Source of the DNA: an uncultured Bacilli bacterium
GTDB lineage: Bacteria; Bacillota_I; Bacilli_A; RF39; UBA660
Direction of reading: 5' to 3'
NCBI GenBank assembly: GCA_947628325.1
Contig: CANQZL010000013.1
Coordinates: 1 to 15,254 of the forward strand
DNA: 15,254 bases
Shown here: positions 7,727-15,100 of the stretch, piece after piece
How the letters are laid out: each line of letters begins with the position of its first letter
Position numbering within the stretch: the stretch's first letter is position 1
Notes under the pieces: model-generated
Database searches by the model: none
What the model was told of the DNA's origin: nothing
What the model saw: only the letters and a program-made list of their open reading frames with translations
Translations under genes and position numbers: made by a program

Positions 7727-8218
7727 TTAATCACCAACCAATTCTTCTATTTTACTTTGTACTAACTTAATCATATTTTCAGTATTAGATTTATATTTAT
7801 TTGGTTTAAATTTTTTGACCTTTTCTAAAGCATTAGATAAATTAGTTAATTCTTTATTTAAGCCTATTATATAGCCTGCCTGATCAAAATTTTCAATAAT
7901 TTGAGTTTGATGATCATTAATATGTTCTCCATATTTAGCTAATCTTGCTGCTGCAATTACTTTTTTATTATTCTTTAATCCAGCAATAATACTCCCAACA
8001 CCACCATGAGTAATTAACAAATCACATTTACTTATTAGTTCATCAAATTTTTCCATTGGAATCAAATCAAAGACTTCCATATCTTTAGAAGAATATTTAG
8101 TACACCCTGCCTGAACTATTACTTTATCTTTTATATTACCTTTATCAATTTCTTTTTGAATAACGTCCAATAACCTTTTAAATGGTTTATCTTGTGTACC
8201 TAATGTAACAAATATCAT
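7727..8218 (-). CDS. Alg13/PssE-like catalytic half of a two-part glycosyltransferase
   Basis: 163-residue protein matching the C-terminal donor-binding domain of GT28-type enzymes. It starts MIFVTLGTQ (1-9) and carries the UDP-sugar binding loop THGGVGS (70-76), followed by GEHINDHQTQI (97-107), as in Alg13, PssE and Cps14G. Members of this family work only with an Alg14/PssD-type partner, encoded immediately upstream here. Together they usually add the second sugar of a lipid-linked unit, for example beta-1,4-galactose in pneumococcal type 14, but the sugar here cannot be assigned. The Shine-Dalgarno is a perfect AGGAGG seven bases before ATG and overlaps the TAG stop of the partner gene, which supports coupled synthesis of the two halves. 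Confidence 0.92.
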   Translation of the reverse strand: MIFVTLGTQDKPFKRLLDVIQKEIDKGNIKDKVIVQAGCTKYSSKDMEVFDLIPMEKFDELISKCDLLITHGGVGSIIAGLKNNKKVIAAARLAKYGEHINDHQTQIIENFDQAGYIIGLNKELTNLSNALEKVKKFKPNKYKSNTENMIKLVQSKIEELVGD

Positions 8219-8229
8219 ACGATAACCTC

Positions 8230-8709
8230 CTAGAAAATCCAGCCTCCATATATTGCTTTGGGATAAAATTTAAGCATACTTTCCCATTGAACAATAAAAA
8301 CATCAGCAAATTTATATATTAGTCTTCCTGCCCTTGTTGGACTTGTACTATTTGCAAAAGTTTCAATAAATATCACTTTTTTACCAAATAATTTAGCTAA
8401 ACAACACATTGGTCCTACATTATGAGAACCCGTTGTCACTACAACATCAGGCATTAGTTTTAACATCCAAAACAAAGATATCCAACAATTTGCAAATAAT
8501 TTAAAAGGATAAATTATTTTAGCCCAAAATGTTGTATAAGTTCCTGATATAATATAATGAACTCTTTTAGGGTATTTGTTTCTTAAACCTAAATTACTTT
8601 TTGTCTTTTCTGTAATTAAAGTATAATCATAATCTTTAAAACAAGAAGATAATTGTAATAGTTCATTCAAATGTCCACCTGTACTGGCAATAAACATTAC
8701 TTTTTTCAT
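8230..8709 (-). CDS. Alg14/PssD-like membrane-anchoring half of a two-part glycosyltransferase
   Basis: 159-residue Alg14/PssD/Cps14F-type protein. The N-terminus has MFIASTGGHLNEL (5-17) with the conserved GGH loop, and VVTTGSHNVGP is the second conserved patch. Between them is a hydrophobic region (about 62-90, rich in Phe, Trp and Leu) suited to membrane association. It has the normal length and would recruit the Alg13-like subunit encoded next to the lipid-linked acceptor at the inner membrane face. The start is supported by AAGGTG five bases upstream, which overlaps the TAA of the preceding GT2 gene. The C-terminus ends YGGWIF, and its stop forms part of the next gene's ribosome site. 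Identification is secure. Confidence 0.92.
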   Translation of the reverse strand: MKKVMFIASTGGHLNELLQLSSCFKDYDYTLITEKTKSNLGLRNKYPKRVHYIISGTYTTFWAKIIYPFKLFANCWISLFWMLKLMPDVVVTTGSHNVGPMCCLAKLFGKKVIFIETFANSTSPTRAGRLIYKFADVFIVQWESMLKFYPKAIYGGWIF

Positions 8710-8718
8710 TTATTCACC

Positions 8719-9684
8719 TTAATTCATTTTGTTTTTTTCTAACATAAAAATCACATTAGCAACAAAAGGATTAAAATATTTTAAATACAATCCCTTTTTA
8801 TTTCCTTTTAAATATTTATTATTTTTATAATTAGGAAACTTTTCTTGTACTTTTACTTGAACAAATTTAACACCCTTTTTAAATTCTTCTTTATTTTTTG
8901 TTTTAGCTAGTCTTTTTACAAAAGTAGCTAACAAATATCTAACATAAGAGTATTCTAATTCTTCATAGTATTCATCATATTTTTTTTCTTTTTTATAAAA
9001 ATCAATTACATTATCTAAACTATCTATTAATTGATATAATTTTTTATCATACACATATGTTAATGATCCTTCTCTTTGTAAATAATAATGAAGTGATTCA
9101 TCTACAACACCAATTTTTTTAATTCTTGAATAAACCATAAATAAAAATAATACATCTTCACAAAAGCTTATTCCTTTTTTAAACCTAATATCATCTAATA
9201 GTTCTTTTTTATATATCTTATTCCATATTACTGCATATCCATTAACCATAAGATTCTTAACAGAGTCATTATCTTCTTTAACATTACTTTTAATTACCAT
9301 TTCATGATCAGGATAAACAGCAGTCGTATCACAACAAACTATATCGTAATCTTCTTCTTTTGCTTTATTGTAAAGTTTCATAAAGCAATCTTTTTTTACC
9401 CAATCATCACTATCTAAAAAACCAATATACTCCCCACTTGCTATATCAAGTCCTTTATTACGAGCAACAGATACACCTTCATTTTTCTTATCAATAACTT
9501 TTAAATTAGTGTATTTTTTAGCAAGACTATTTAATACTTCAAGCGTATTATCAGTAGAACCATCATTAATTGCTATTACTTCTATTTCTTTTAATGTTTG
9601 TTCACATAAACTACTTATACTTTTTGAAACATAATTACTAACATTATAACAAGGTACAATTACACTTAGTTTAATTTTCTTCAT
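8719..9684 (-). CDS. Family 2 glycosyltransferase, first gene of the long operon
   Basis: 321-residue GT-A enzyme. Motifs: LSVIVPCYN (6-14), INDGSTDN (39-46), NEGVSVARN (68-76), metal-binding LDSDDW (90-95), and a probable catalytic ED in FCEDVLF (174-180). YLQREGS (201-207) and a C-terminal EKFPNYKNNKY stretch recur in the GT2 at 3124-4080, so the two are likely paralogs acting on similar acceptors. It transfers one sugar of the repeat unit in the cytoplasm or at the membrane; donor unknown. ATG 9684 is preceded by AGAGG eight bases upstream. It has an extended -10 promoter 25 bases upstream of its start and lies directly after the terminator of the acetylation cassette, so it opens the eight-gene transcript. 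Confidence 0.92.
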   Translation of the reverse strand: MKKIKLSVIVPCYNVSNYVSKSISSLCEQTLKEIEVIAINDGSTDNTLEVLNSLAKKYTNLKVIDKKNEGVSVARNKGLDIASGEYIGFLDSDDWVKKDCFMKLYNKAKEEDYDIVCCDTTAVYPDHEMVIKSNVKEDNDSVKNLMVNGYAVIWNKIYKKELLDDIRFKKGISFCEDVLFLFMVYSRIKKIGVVDESLHYYLQREGSLTYVYDKKLYQLIDSLDNVIDFYKKEKKYDEYYEELEYSYVRYLLATFVKRLAKTKNKEEFKKGVKFVQVKVQEKFPNYKNNKYLKGNKKGLYLKYFNPFVANVIFMLEKNKMN

Positions 9685-9708
9685 ATAATAAACCTCTCTT
9701 ATATTAGA

Positions 9709-9717
9709 ATTATACCA
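9709..9717 (-). promoter_or_regulatory. Promoter of the main glycosyltransferase operon
   Basis: Minus strand reads TGG TATAAT (9717 down to 9709), an extended -10 with a perfect hexamer. It lies 24 bases before the ATG at 9684, leaving a short leader that contains AGAGG. No convincing -35 is visible; the region falls in the T run of the preceding terminator. It probably drives all eight genes down to 1526. Confidence 0.55.
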
Positions 9718-9733
9718 TAAATCCCTATACTTT

Positions 9734-9769
9734 AAAAAACTAATTATTAATTTTGTTTAATAATTAGTT
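9734..9769 (-). terminator. Intrinsic terminator after the MBOAT gene
   Basis: Perfect 13-bp inverted repeat (arms 9738-9750 and 9757-9769, AACTAATTATTAA and its complement) with a six-base loop. On the minus strand it is followed by a T run (9739-9734). It lies just past the MBOAT stop (9776-9774). The stem is A/T-rich but long and perfect. It separates the acetylation cassette from the downstream operon. Confidence 0.75.
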
Positions 9770-9773
9770 ACTA

Positions 9774-11174
9774 TTAAAATCTAAAATAAATAAAAGGATT
9801 ATACGAATTATTAATTAGTGAACATAAAGATATCAAAAATAATCCAATAAGAACTATATCTCTAATAATTCCATATATTTTATTATTTTCAAATTTTTTA
9901 AATACTTTTACAATTGGGAACATAAAGATTAACCCTAGTATCAAGAAAATAATATTATTAATTAAAGAATGATATTCTAATAAAAAACTTACATAATTAG
10001 AAGCTTTAAAACTAAAGATATTTTTAATTACAATATGCAACTTTTTTAAATTTTCTACTCTAAATATTAACCAACCAATGTTAACTAAAATAAACATATA
10101 TATAAATCTTATAACTTTAGGTAATTTATCAAGTATTTTATGTAAAAATAATTTCTCAATTAATAGTATTACAGCATAATAAAATCCCCATATTATAAAA
10201 TTCCAACTAGCTCCATGCCAAAAACCTGTAAGTAACCAAACTACCAATATATTAAATATCCATTTTATTTTACTACATCTATTTCCTCCTAAAGGAATAT
10301 AAACATAATCTCTAAACCAGCTAGATAAAGAAATATGCCATCTACGCCAAAAATCAGTAATACTTAAAGAACTATAAGGATAATTAAAGTTTTCTAAGAA
10401 GTCAAAACCAAATATCTTTCCTAAACCAATTGCCATATCACTATATCCTGAAAAATCGTAATAAATCTGTATTGTATATGATAATAAAGCTATTAATAAA
10501 ATACCAGCTCCATAATTAGCAATATTATTACTATTAAAAATAGTATCAGCAATTAAAGCTACATTATTCGCAATTAAAACCTTTTTTATAAAACCAACTA
10601 AAAATCTTCTTAAACCATCACATACTTTAGAAAAACTATGTTCTCTTTTTACTAATTGTTTTTCTATAGTTGAATACCTAACAATTGGACCAGCAATTAA
10701 TTGAGGAAATAAAGCTATATAAGTTCCTAATATAAAAATATTTTTTTGTACTTTTATATCACCTTTATAAACATCTACTACATAGGAAAGTATTTGAAAA
10801 GTATAAAAACTAATTCCTATAGGCAAAGTTAAATTTAAAAATGGAATTTTCAAATCAAAAAAATTATTAACATTTCTGGCAAAGAAGTCAAAATATTTAA
10901 AAGTAAACAACAATCCTATATTAAATACAATACTAACTATTAAAATAATTTTTTTAAGCTTCTTTTTTTTAAATTTATCAATCATTAAAGCTAGCAAATA
11001 ATTAACTATAATAGATAGTATCATTAAAATAATATATTTTGGTTCACCCCATGAATAAAATATTAAAGATGCTACAAGTAACACATAATTTTTAATTCTA
11101 TTATCAGCTATAAAATAAACAAAAATAACTAAAGGAAGAAATATAAATAAAAATGTCATACTACTAAAAAGCAT
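9774..11174 (-). CDS. MBOAT-family O-acyltransferase (AlgI/PatA-like)
   Basis: 466-residue multi-spanning membrane protein of the MBOAT family. Signatures: LFPQLIAGPIVRY (155-167), YYDFSGYSDMAIGLG (238-252), DFWRRWHISLSSWFRDYVYI (274-293) and TGFWHGASWNF (316-326), with the invariant catalytic-type His320 and a second conserved His280. It probably takes an acetyl group from a cytoplasmic donor and carries it through the membrane to a sugar-acylating partner outside, as AlgI does with AlgJ/AlgX. The partner is the DHHW protein encoded two bases upstream, whose last codons supply the GGAGG ribosome site of this gene. DltB of D-alanylation is a related alternative, but no dltA, dltC or dltD is present and the DHHW partner favours O-acetylation of the polysaccharide. 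Confidence 0.92.
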   Translation of the reverse strand: MLFSSMTFLFIFLPLVIFVYFIADNRIKNYVLLVASLIFYSWGEPKYIILMILSIIVNYLLALMIDKFKKKKLKKIILIVSIVFNIGLLFTFKYFDFFARNVNNFFDLKIPFLNLTLPIGISFYTFQILSYVVDVYKGDIKVQKNIFILGTYIALFPQLIAGPIVRYSTIEKQLVKREHSFSKVCDGLRRFLVGFIKKVLIANNVALIADTIFNSNNIANYGAGILLIALLSYTIQIYYDFSGYSDMAIGLGKIFGFDFLENFNYPYSSLSITDFWRRWHISLSSWFRDYVYIPLGGNRCSKIKWIFNILVVWLLTGFWHGASWNFIIWGFYYAVILLIEKLFLHKILDKLPKVIRFIYMFILVNIGWLIFRVENLKKLHIVIKNIFSFKASNYVSFLLEYHSLINNIIFLILGLIFMFPIVKVFKKFENNKIYGIIRDIVLIGLFLISLCSLINNSYNPFIYFRF

Positions 11175-11176
11175 AA

Positions 11177-12352
11177 TTATTCCTCCAATCCCATTCTAGC
11201 TAATTCATTTTCTAAAAAATAATAATCCATTATATATAAAACTTTATCTATATCATTTTTCTTAATATAATCCATTACATCCATATTTTCATTAGCATAA
11301 TCATAATAATGTCTGCCATCCAAGACATACGTCTTATTAAAATGAGAAGCAATAAGTTCATTAACTGCATTACTAAATGAATTACTAATAATTAATAAAT
11401 TATCTTTTTTTGGTTTGTTAAAATCAAAAATTACTTCAGCATAATCATCACCATAAAATTTAGCATAGAAATTAATATAATCATCCGTTTCATACTCATG
11501 TTCAAAAAAGATATCCTTATTTCCATAACTTTTTTCTTTACCATCAACATAAGTTTCATGCTTAGCCAAATCAAATTTATATGCACTTACGATATCTTTA
11601 AATTCAAAAAATCTCGTTGTTCTTGCATGAGAGCCAAAAAAACTTATGTCATCAAAGCGTACTTCTTCAACAGGTTTCTTAATTTTATCTTTAGGTGCTA
11701 TCATATTTATTATATCTTTATATCCCTGATAAGATCCTTTATAATTCCAATGATGGTCATTTTTATAAAAATAATTTTTAAAGTCTTCATAACTATTTAT
11801 TTTTAAATAATCTAATTTATATTCCCCTGTCATATTATCCTTTATGAATGATGGAACATCAATAGAATTAGAATTAGTTTTAAAATCATATACTGCTGAA
11901 TTGTTAACAAAATAATAATAAGTATCTATTTTTTCATTTAATTTACTAAAACTTTCTATATTCTTTAAAATTATATTTTTAGTTTTTTCATATAAATAAC
12001 TAGGTTTAAATATCAAATAATCATCGCAATCATAAATATACCTTGATGATCCCATATTATAATAATCACCTTTACATATTTTATCTTTAACATCTAAAAA
12101 AGAAGATACATCTAATAAATTATTATAATTAATCCTTATAGTTTCGCTTCCCACAAATTGATCTGATAAAGCATTTTCAAGATTTGTTTGATAATCTCCA
12201 TTAAAAAAAGATTTATATGTCAAATGAGGAAACAGTGTAAAATTTCTATTTTCTGCTGAAGAAAAAACTTTTTGCTCTCTCACTAAAGTATATAAACCTA
12301 ATATTAGTATTAATGAAATTAATACTATAAAAAAAATATTATTTTTTTTCAT
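11177..12352 (-). CDS. DHHW-family (AlgJ/AlgX-like) extracellular O-acetylation protein
   Basis: 391-residue protein with an N-terminal signal anchor (about residues 6-23) and a large outer domain. The diagnostic motif is KNDHHWNYKGSYQGY (197-211), giving D199, H200, H201 and W202. A candidate nucleophile Ser lies in IISNSFSNA (321-329), probably S325; relatives usually have Asp-Ser here, so Asn324 is slightly unusual. The family is SGNH-hydrolase-like and transfers acetyl groups delivered by an MBOAT partner to extracellular sugars; the MBOAT gene follows directly. ATG 12352 is chosen because AGGGTGG (12364-12358) lies five bases upstream; the in-frame GTG at 12361 falls inside that site. 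Promoter upstream, terminator after MBOAT: a self-contained two-gene unit. The family is secure, the substrate is inferred from the locus. Confidence 0.88.
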   Translation of the reverse strand: MKKNNIFFIVLISLILILGLYTLVREQKVFSSAENRNFTLFPHLTYKSFFNGDYQTNLENALSDQFVGSETIRINYNNLLDVSSFLDVKDKICKGDYYNMGSSRYIYDCDDYLIFKPSYLYEKTKNIILKNIESFSKLNEKIDTYYYFVNNSAVYDFKTNSNSIDVPSFIKDNMTGEYKLDYLKINSYEDFKNYFYKNDHHWNYKGSYQGYKDIINMIAPKDKIKKPVEEVRFDDISFFGSHARTTRFFEFKDIVSAYKFDLAKHETYVDGKEKSYGNKDIFFEHEYETDDYINFYAKFYGDDYAEVIFDFNKPKKDNLLIISNSFSNAVNELIASHFNKTYVLDGRHYYDYANENMDVMDYIKKNDIDKVLYIMDYYFLENELARMGLEE

Positions 12353-12386
12353 CCAAACCACCCTGTTTCCATCTCTACCCTATAAA

Positions 12387-12415
12387 ATCTTAACATATTA
12401 AATAATAAAAGTAAA
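12387..12415 (-). promoter_or_regulatory. Promoter of the O-acetylation cassette
   Basis: Minus strand shows TTTACT (12415-12410) as a -35, a 17-base spacer, and TG T TAAGAT (12395-12387) as an extended -10. It lies about 35 bases upstream of the ATG at 12352 and just past the terminator of the LCP gene. It has the most complete -35/-10 pair in the window. Confidence 0.6.
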
Positions 12416-12425
12416 TAATAGAAAG

Positions 12426-12447
12426 AAAAAAAGTCAAATACTGACTT
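12426..12447 (-). terminator. Intrinsic terminator after the LCP gene
   Basis: Minus-strand hairpin AAGTCA / TGACTT (arms 12447-12442 and 12436-12431, five-base loop) followed by a T run (12432-12426). The stem begins inside the TAA stop codon (12448-12446). It is short but followed by an uninterrupted T run, so termination at the end of the GT4-LCP unit is likely. Confidence 0.7.
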
Positions 12448-13885
12448 AGTTTTCCATTATATTTTTTATTTTATTTTTTACCTCATTGACAGAGTTTTCA
12501 TCAGGTACCATAACATATGCTTTTGAATTAGGATAAGTAAATGTTACATTTTCTTCTCCCTTACCATCTGCACCAATTGTTTCTACATCCCATGAAGCTA
12601 AAGTATTTATTTGTTTTTTCAAAATAGACTGTACATCTTCAATCTTCGCATTAGTAGATGTATAGTGAGATAGTAATTCTAATAAATTATTATATTCCAA
12701 TAAATATTTTTTATTCTTAGATATTTTATTTATTATAGCAGATATAACTGCTTGTTGATTTTCTCCACGATGTCTATCCCCAGTTGTATAAGCATATCTT
12801 TCTTGACTAAATGCTAAAGCTTGATTACCATTAAAGTGATTCATGCCTTCTTTTATATAATATTTATTATGTGAAGTAACAAAAGTTTTATCACTATATA
12901 CATCAATACCATCTATAGCATTAACTAAATTGACTACAGCATCATACGTTACTATAACATATCGATTTATTTCAATATCATATAAATCTTCTAATGTTGA
13001 AACAGACTGATCTATTCCATAATATCCAACATGAGTTAACTTATCTCTTAAACCATTTGTATTATGAATTTGAACATAATAATCTCTAGGAGTATTTACT
13101 AATAATATTTTATTAGTATTAGGATTTACTACTAATAAAATATTGACATCACTACGACCATTTATTGGGAAATTATTAGGAACATCATACCCACTTACAT
13201 ATATTATAAAAGGTTCATACGCATTAAACTTATACAAAGAAGAATCAGTTACTTTAGTTTTAACAGTAGCTTCTTCTAATTTTCTTAAATTTGTTATTAT
13301 ATCAGGATAATTTTCCTTAATTATTTCATATATATCACTACTTACTGTAATAACATCAATTTCATTATTTTGATACCCCATCATCAAATAACCTATACTA
13401 GCATATTCAACATAAGAAAAATCAACTTTGCTCTTAAAATACTTCTTAACATTGTCTTTATTATTATCTAATATTCCATTTTTAAGACCTTTTAAATCAT
13501 CCAATGTTTTATATGTTGTATCATTTTTTACCAAGATATAATAAGTTAATTCGTGTTCTTCAATTAACGTTGTAATATCATCTAATAAACCATAAGTTTT
13601 ATTAATATTTACAATTCCAAAAACTGAAATAATTCCTATTGAAATTGCAATTACACCACCTAAAACCTTTTTCCATATTCTTCTACACCAAATAAGTATT
13701 ACAGAAATAATGTCAAATAATAAAATTACTCCAGTTAATAATAATAAATATTTCAAAGGAAGAATATTTAATTTAATTAGTGTTAACAATAACAAACAAA
13801 AAATTAAAAATATCACAATAGTTAGTAACATACTAAAAACTATATTTGAAGTACTTCTTTTATTATAATTTTTATTTTTACGCAT
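12446..13885 (-). CDS. LytR-CpsA-Psr (LCP) family wall-polymer ligase with accessory domain
   Basis: 479-residue membrane protein. Three helices near the N-terminus (about 16-38, 44-66, 74-94), as in streptococcal CpsA. An accessory domain (about 100-235) reads like a solute-binding-protein lobe: YYILVKNDTTYKTLDDLKGLKNG and a later EIDVITVSSDIYEII. The LCP catalytic domain (about 243-387) has GRSDVNILLV (243-252), NTPRDYYV (264-271) and ERYAYTTGDRHRGENQQAVI (362-381), with the Arg/Asp residues that bind the polyprenyl pyrophosphate. A further C-terminal region (388-479) follows. LCP enzymes move polymers from the lipid carrier to peptidoglycan outside the cell, so it probably anchors this capsule; a regulatory role, as proposed for CpsA, is possible. 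ATG 13885 has AGGTGAT five bases upstream; it lies ten bases after the GT4 gene. Confidence 0.92.
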   Translation of the reverse strand: MRKNKNYNKRSTSNIVFSMLLTIVIFLIFCLLLLTLIKLNILPLKYLLLLTGVILLFDIISVILIWCRRIWKKVLGGVIAISIGIISVFGIVNINKTYGLLDDITTLIEEHELTYYILVKNDTTYKTLDDLKGLKNGILDNNKDNVKKYFKSKVDFSYVEYASIGYLMMGYQNNEIDVITVSSDIYEIIKENYPDIITNLRKLEEATVKTKVTDSSLYKFNAYEPFIIYVSGYDVPNNFPINGRSDVNILLVVNPNTNKILLVNTPRDYYVQIHNTNGLRDKLTHVGYYGIDQSVSTLEDLYDIEINRYVIVTYDAVVNLVNAIDGIDVYSDKTFVTSHNKYYIKEGMNHFNGNQALAFSQERYAYTTGDRHRGENQQAVISAIINKISKNKKYLLEYNNLLELLSHYTSTNAKIEDVQSILKKQINTLASWDVETIGADGKGEENVTFTYPNSKAYVMVPDENSVNEVKNKIKNIMEN

Positions 13886-13895
13886 AAAATATCAC

Positions 13896-15059
13896 CTATT
13901 TAAATAATTTATTTAAATCTTTTAATATTATATCATTATCATATTTATATTTTAATAAATTCTTTTTAAAAGTGTCTACTTGTTGACGATTTACAATTAA
14001 ATTTTTTAAACCTTCATAAATTGCATAATCAACATTTTCAACTATTACTCCATAATTTTTATTGACTAACTTTTTAGTAGCACCATTTTCTGTTACTAAA
14101 ACAGGTACTCCTAAAGTTAAAGCTTCAACTATTACTAAACCAAAAGCCTCATATCGTGAAGGCAATATAAATAAATCATTACCTTTATAATATTTATATG
14201 GATTATTAACTTTTCCCATTAATAATACCTTATCTTTTAATCCTAAACTATTTATTTGATTTTGTAATGCTTCCTTATCTGGTCCATCTCCATATATTCT
14301 TAAAATACAATTATCAAATAAACCTTCCATATCTAATTTACCTATAGCATCTACTAATCTATCATAGCCTTTATGTCCATTAGCTATTCTACCGACACAA
14401 ATGATATTAAATAAATTTTTATCTAATTTAAGATCACACTTTTCTAAAGATTGCTCTTTTATTCTATCAACATTAACTAAGTTATCTATTACCATAACTT
14501 TATCTTTCATATGATATATTTCATTAAAATCATTCTTAATACCTTCAGAAACTGAAATAATTTTATCAAATTTATTTAAAACTTCATTCATTAACTTAGG
14601 ATATTTACTATTTGGATTAGCTATTCCATAATCATATTGAATCCAATGATATTTAATATCACTATCTCCCATAGCTGTAAATATTGCAGTATAACCATCT
14701 TTAAAAGCTACTTCAATGTCATAATGTTTAAGTTTCATTTTCTGACGTTGCTTTACAATTTGTTTTTTTACAAATCCTGTCTTTAAATCAAAAACTGTAC
14801 GAATCTTTCTAAAAATAACACCGACATTCTTTGTTTTTAAAGCTTGTTTCATAGTTAAATCTATTGCTGAAAAATACTTAGTACCAAACAATACATTAAC
14901 ATCTTCAGGTAAATTACTAAGCATATCTCCCCTATCATGTAAAACTAAAACATCTATATTTAAATTTTTTCGATCTATCATTTTAATTATGTCATCAAGA
15001 AGTACTGATATTCCCCCCATCATTCTTTCATCAACAACAAATAAAACATTTTTCTTCAA
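13896..15059 (-). CDS. Family 4 glycosyltransferase, first gene of the locus in the window
   Basis: 387-residue GT-B enzyme of family GT4. N-terminal donor loop ERMMGGISVLL (11-21), then in the C-terminal domain CVGRIANGHKGYDRLV (221-236, with the phosphate-binding Lys near K230), IYGDGPDKE (255-263) and the EX7E motif SRYEAFGLVIVEAL (301-314; E304 and E312). It adds a sugar to the lipid-linked unit; donor unknown. It appears to start with TTG at 15059: AGAGGG (15072-15067) sits seven bases upstream and MKKNVLFVVD begins exactly at the expected Rossmann strand. A nearby ATG (15066-15064) is in another frame and closes quickly. It is co-transcribed with the LCP gene ten bases downstream. It is only about 25% identical by eye to the GT4 at 4088-5164, so a distant paralog. 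Confidence 0.92.
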   Translation of the reverse strand: MKKNVLFVVDERMMGGISVLLDDIIKMIDRKNLNIDVLVLHDRGDMLSNLPEDVNVLFGTKYFSAIDLTMKQALKTKNVGVIFRKIRTVFDLKTGFVKKQIVKQRQKMKLKHYDIEVAFKDGYTAIFTAMGDSDIKYHWIQYDYGIANPNSKYPKLMNEVLNKFDKIISVSEGIKNDFNEIYHMKDKVMVIDNLVNVDRIKEQSLEKCDLKLDKNLFNIICVGRIANGHKGYDRLVDAIGKLDMEGLFDNCILRIYGDGPDKEALQNQINSLGLKDKVLLMGKVNNPYKYYKGNDLFILPSRYEAFGLVIVEALTLGVPVLVTENGATKKLVNKNYGVIVENVDYAIYEGLKNLIVNRQQVDTFKKNLLKYKYDNDIILKDLNKLFK

Positions 15060-15083
15060 AAGACATCCCTCTAATCTATAAAT

Positions 15084-15092
15084 ATCATATCA
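15084..15092 (-). promoter_or_regulatory. Candidate promoter of the GT4-LCP unit
   Basis: Minus strand reads TGA TATGAT (15092 down to 15084), an extended -10 with one mismatch, about 25 bases before the TTG at 15059. No clear -35 is present. It lies just after the palindrome at 15103-15132, which would block transcription from further upstream. Confidence 0.4.
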
Positions 15093-15100
15093 TAAAACCA

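Noticed and set aside
7466..7765. Plus-strand open frame of 99 codons
   Set aside because: Antisense to the conserved CR1-CR2 region of the Stealth gene; no support as a real gene.
11498..11806. Plus-strand open frame of 102 codons
   Set aside because: Antisense to the DHHW gene; hydrophobic Ile/Phe content arises from the reverse of Lys/Asn-rich codons.
9774..12352. A dlt-like D-alanylation system
   Set aside because: The partner protein has the DHHW motif of AlgJ/AlgX-type proteins and there is no D-alanine ligase or carrier protein nearby.
411..15059. Possible recoding of TGA as Trp, since no gene here ends in TGA
   Set aside because: The Trp codons I checked are TGG and the frames close properly; absence of TGA stops among thirteen genes is expected in such AT-rich DNA.
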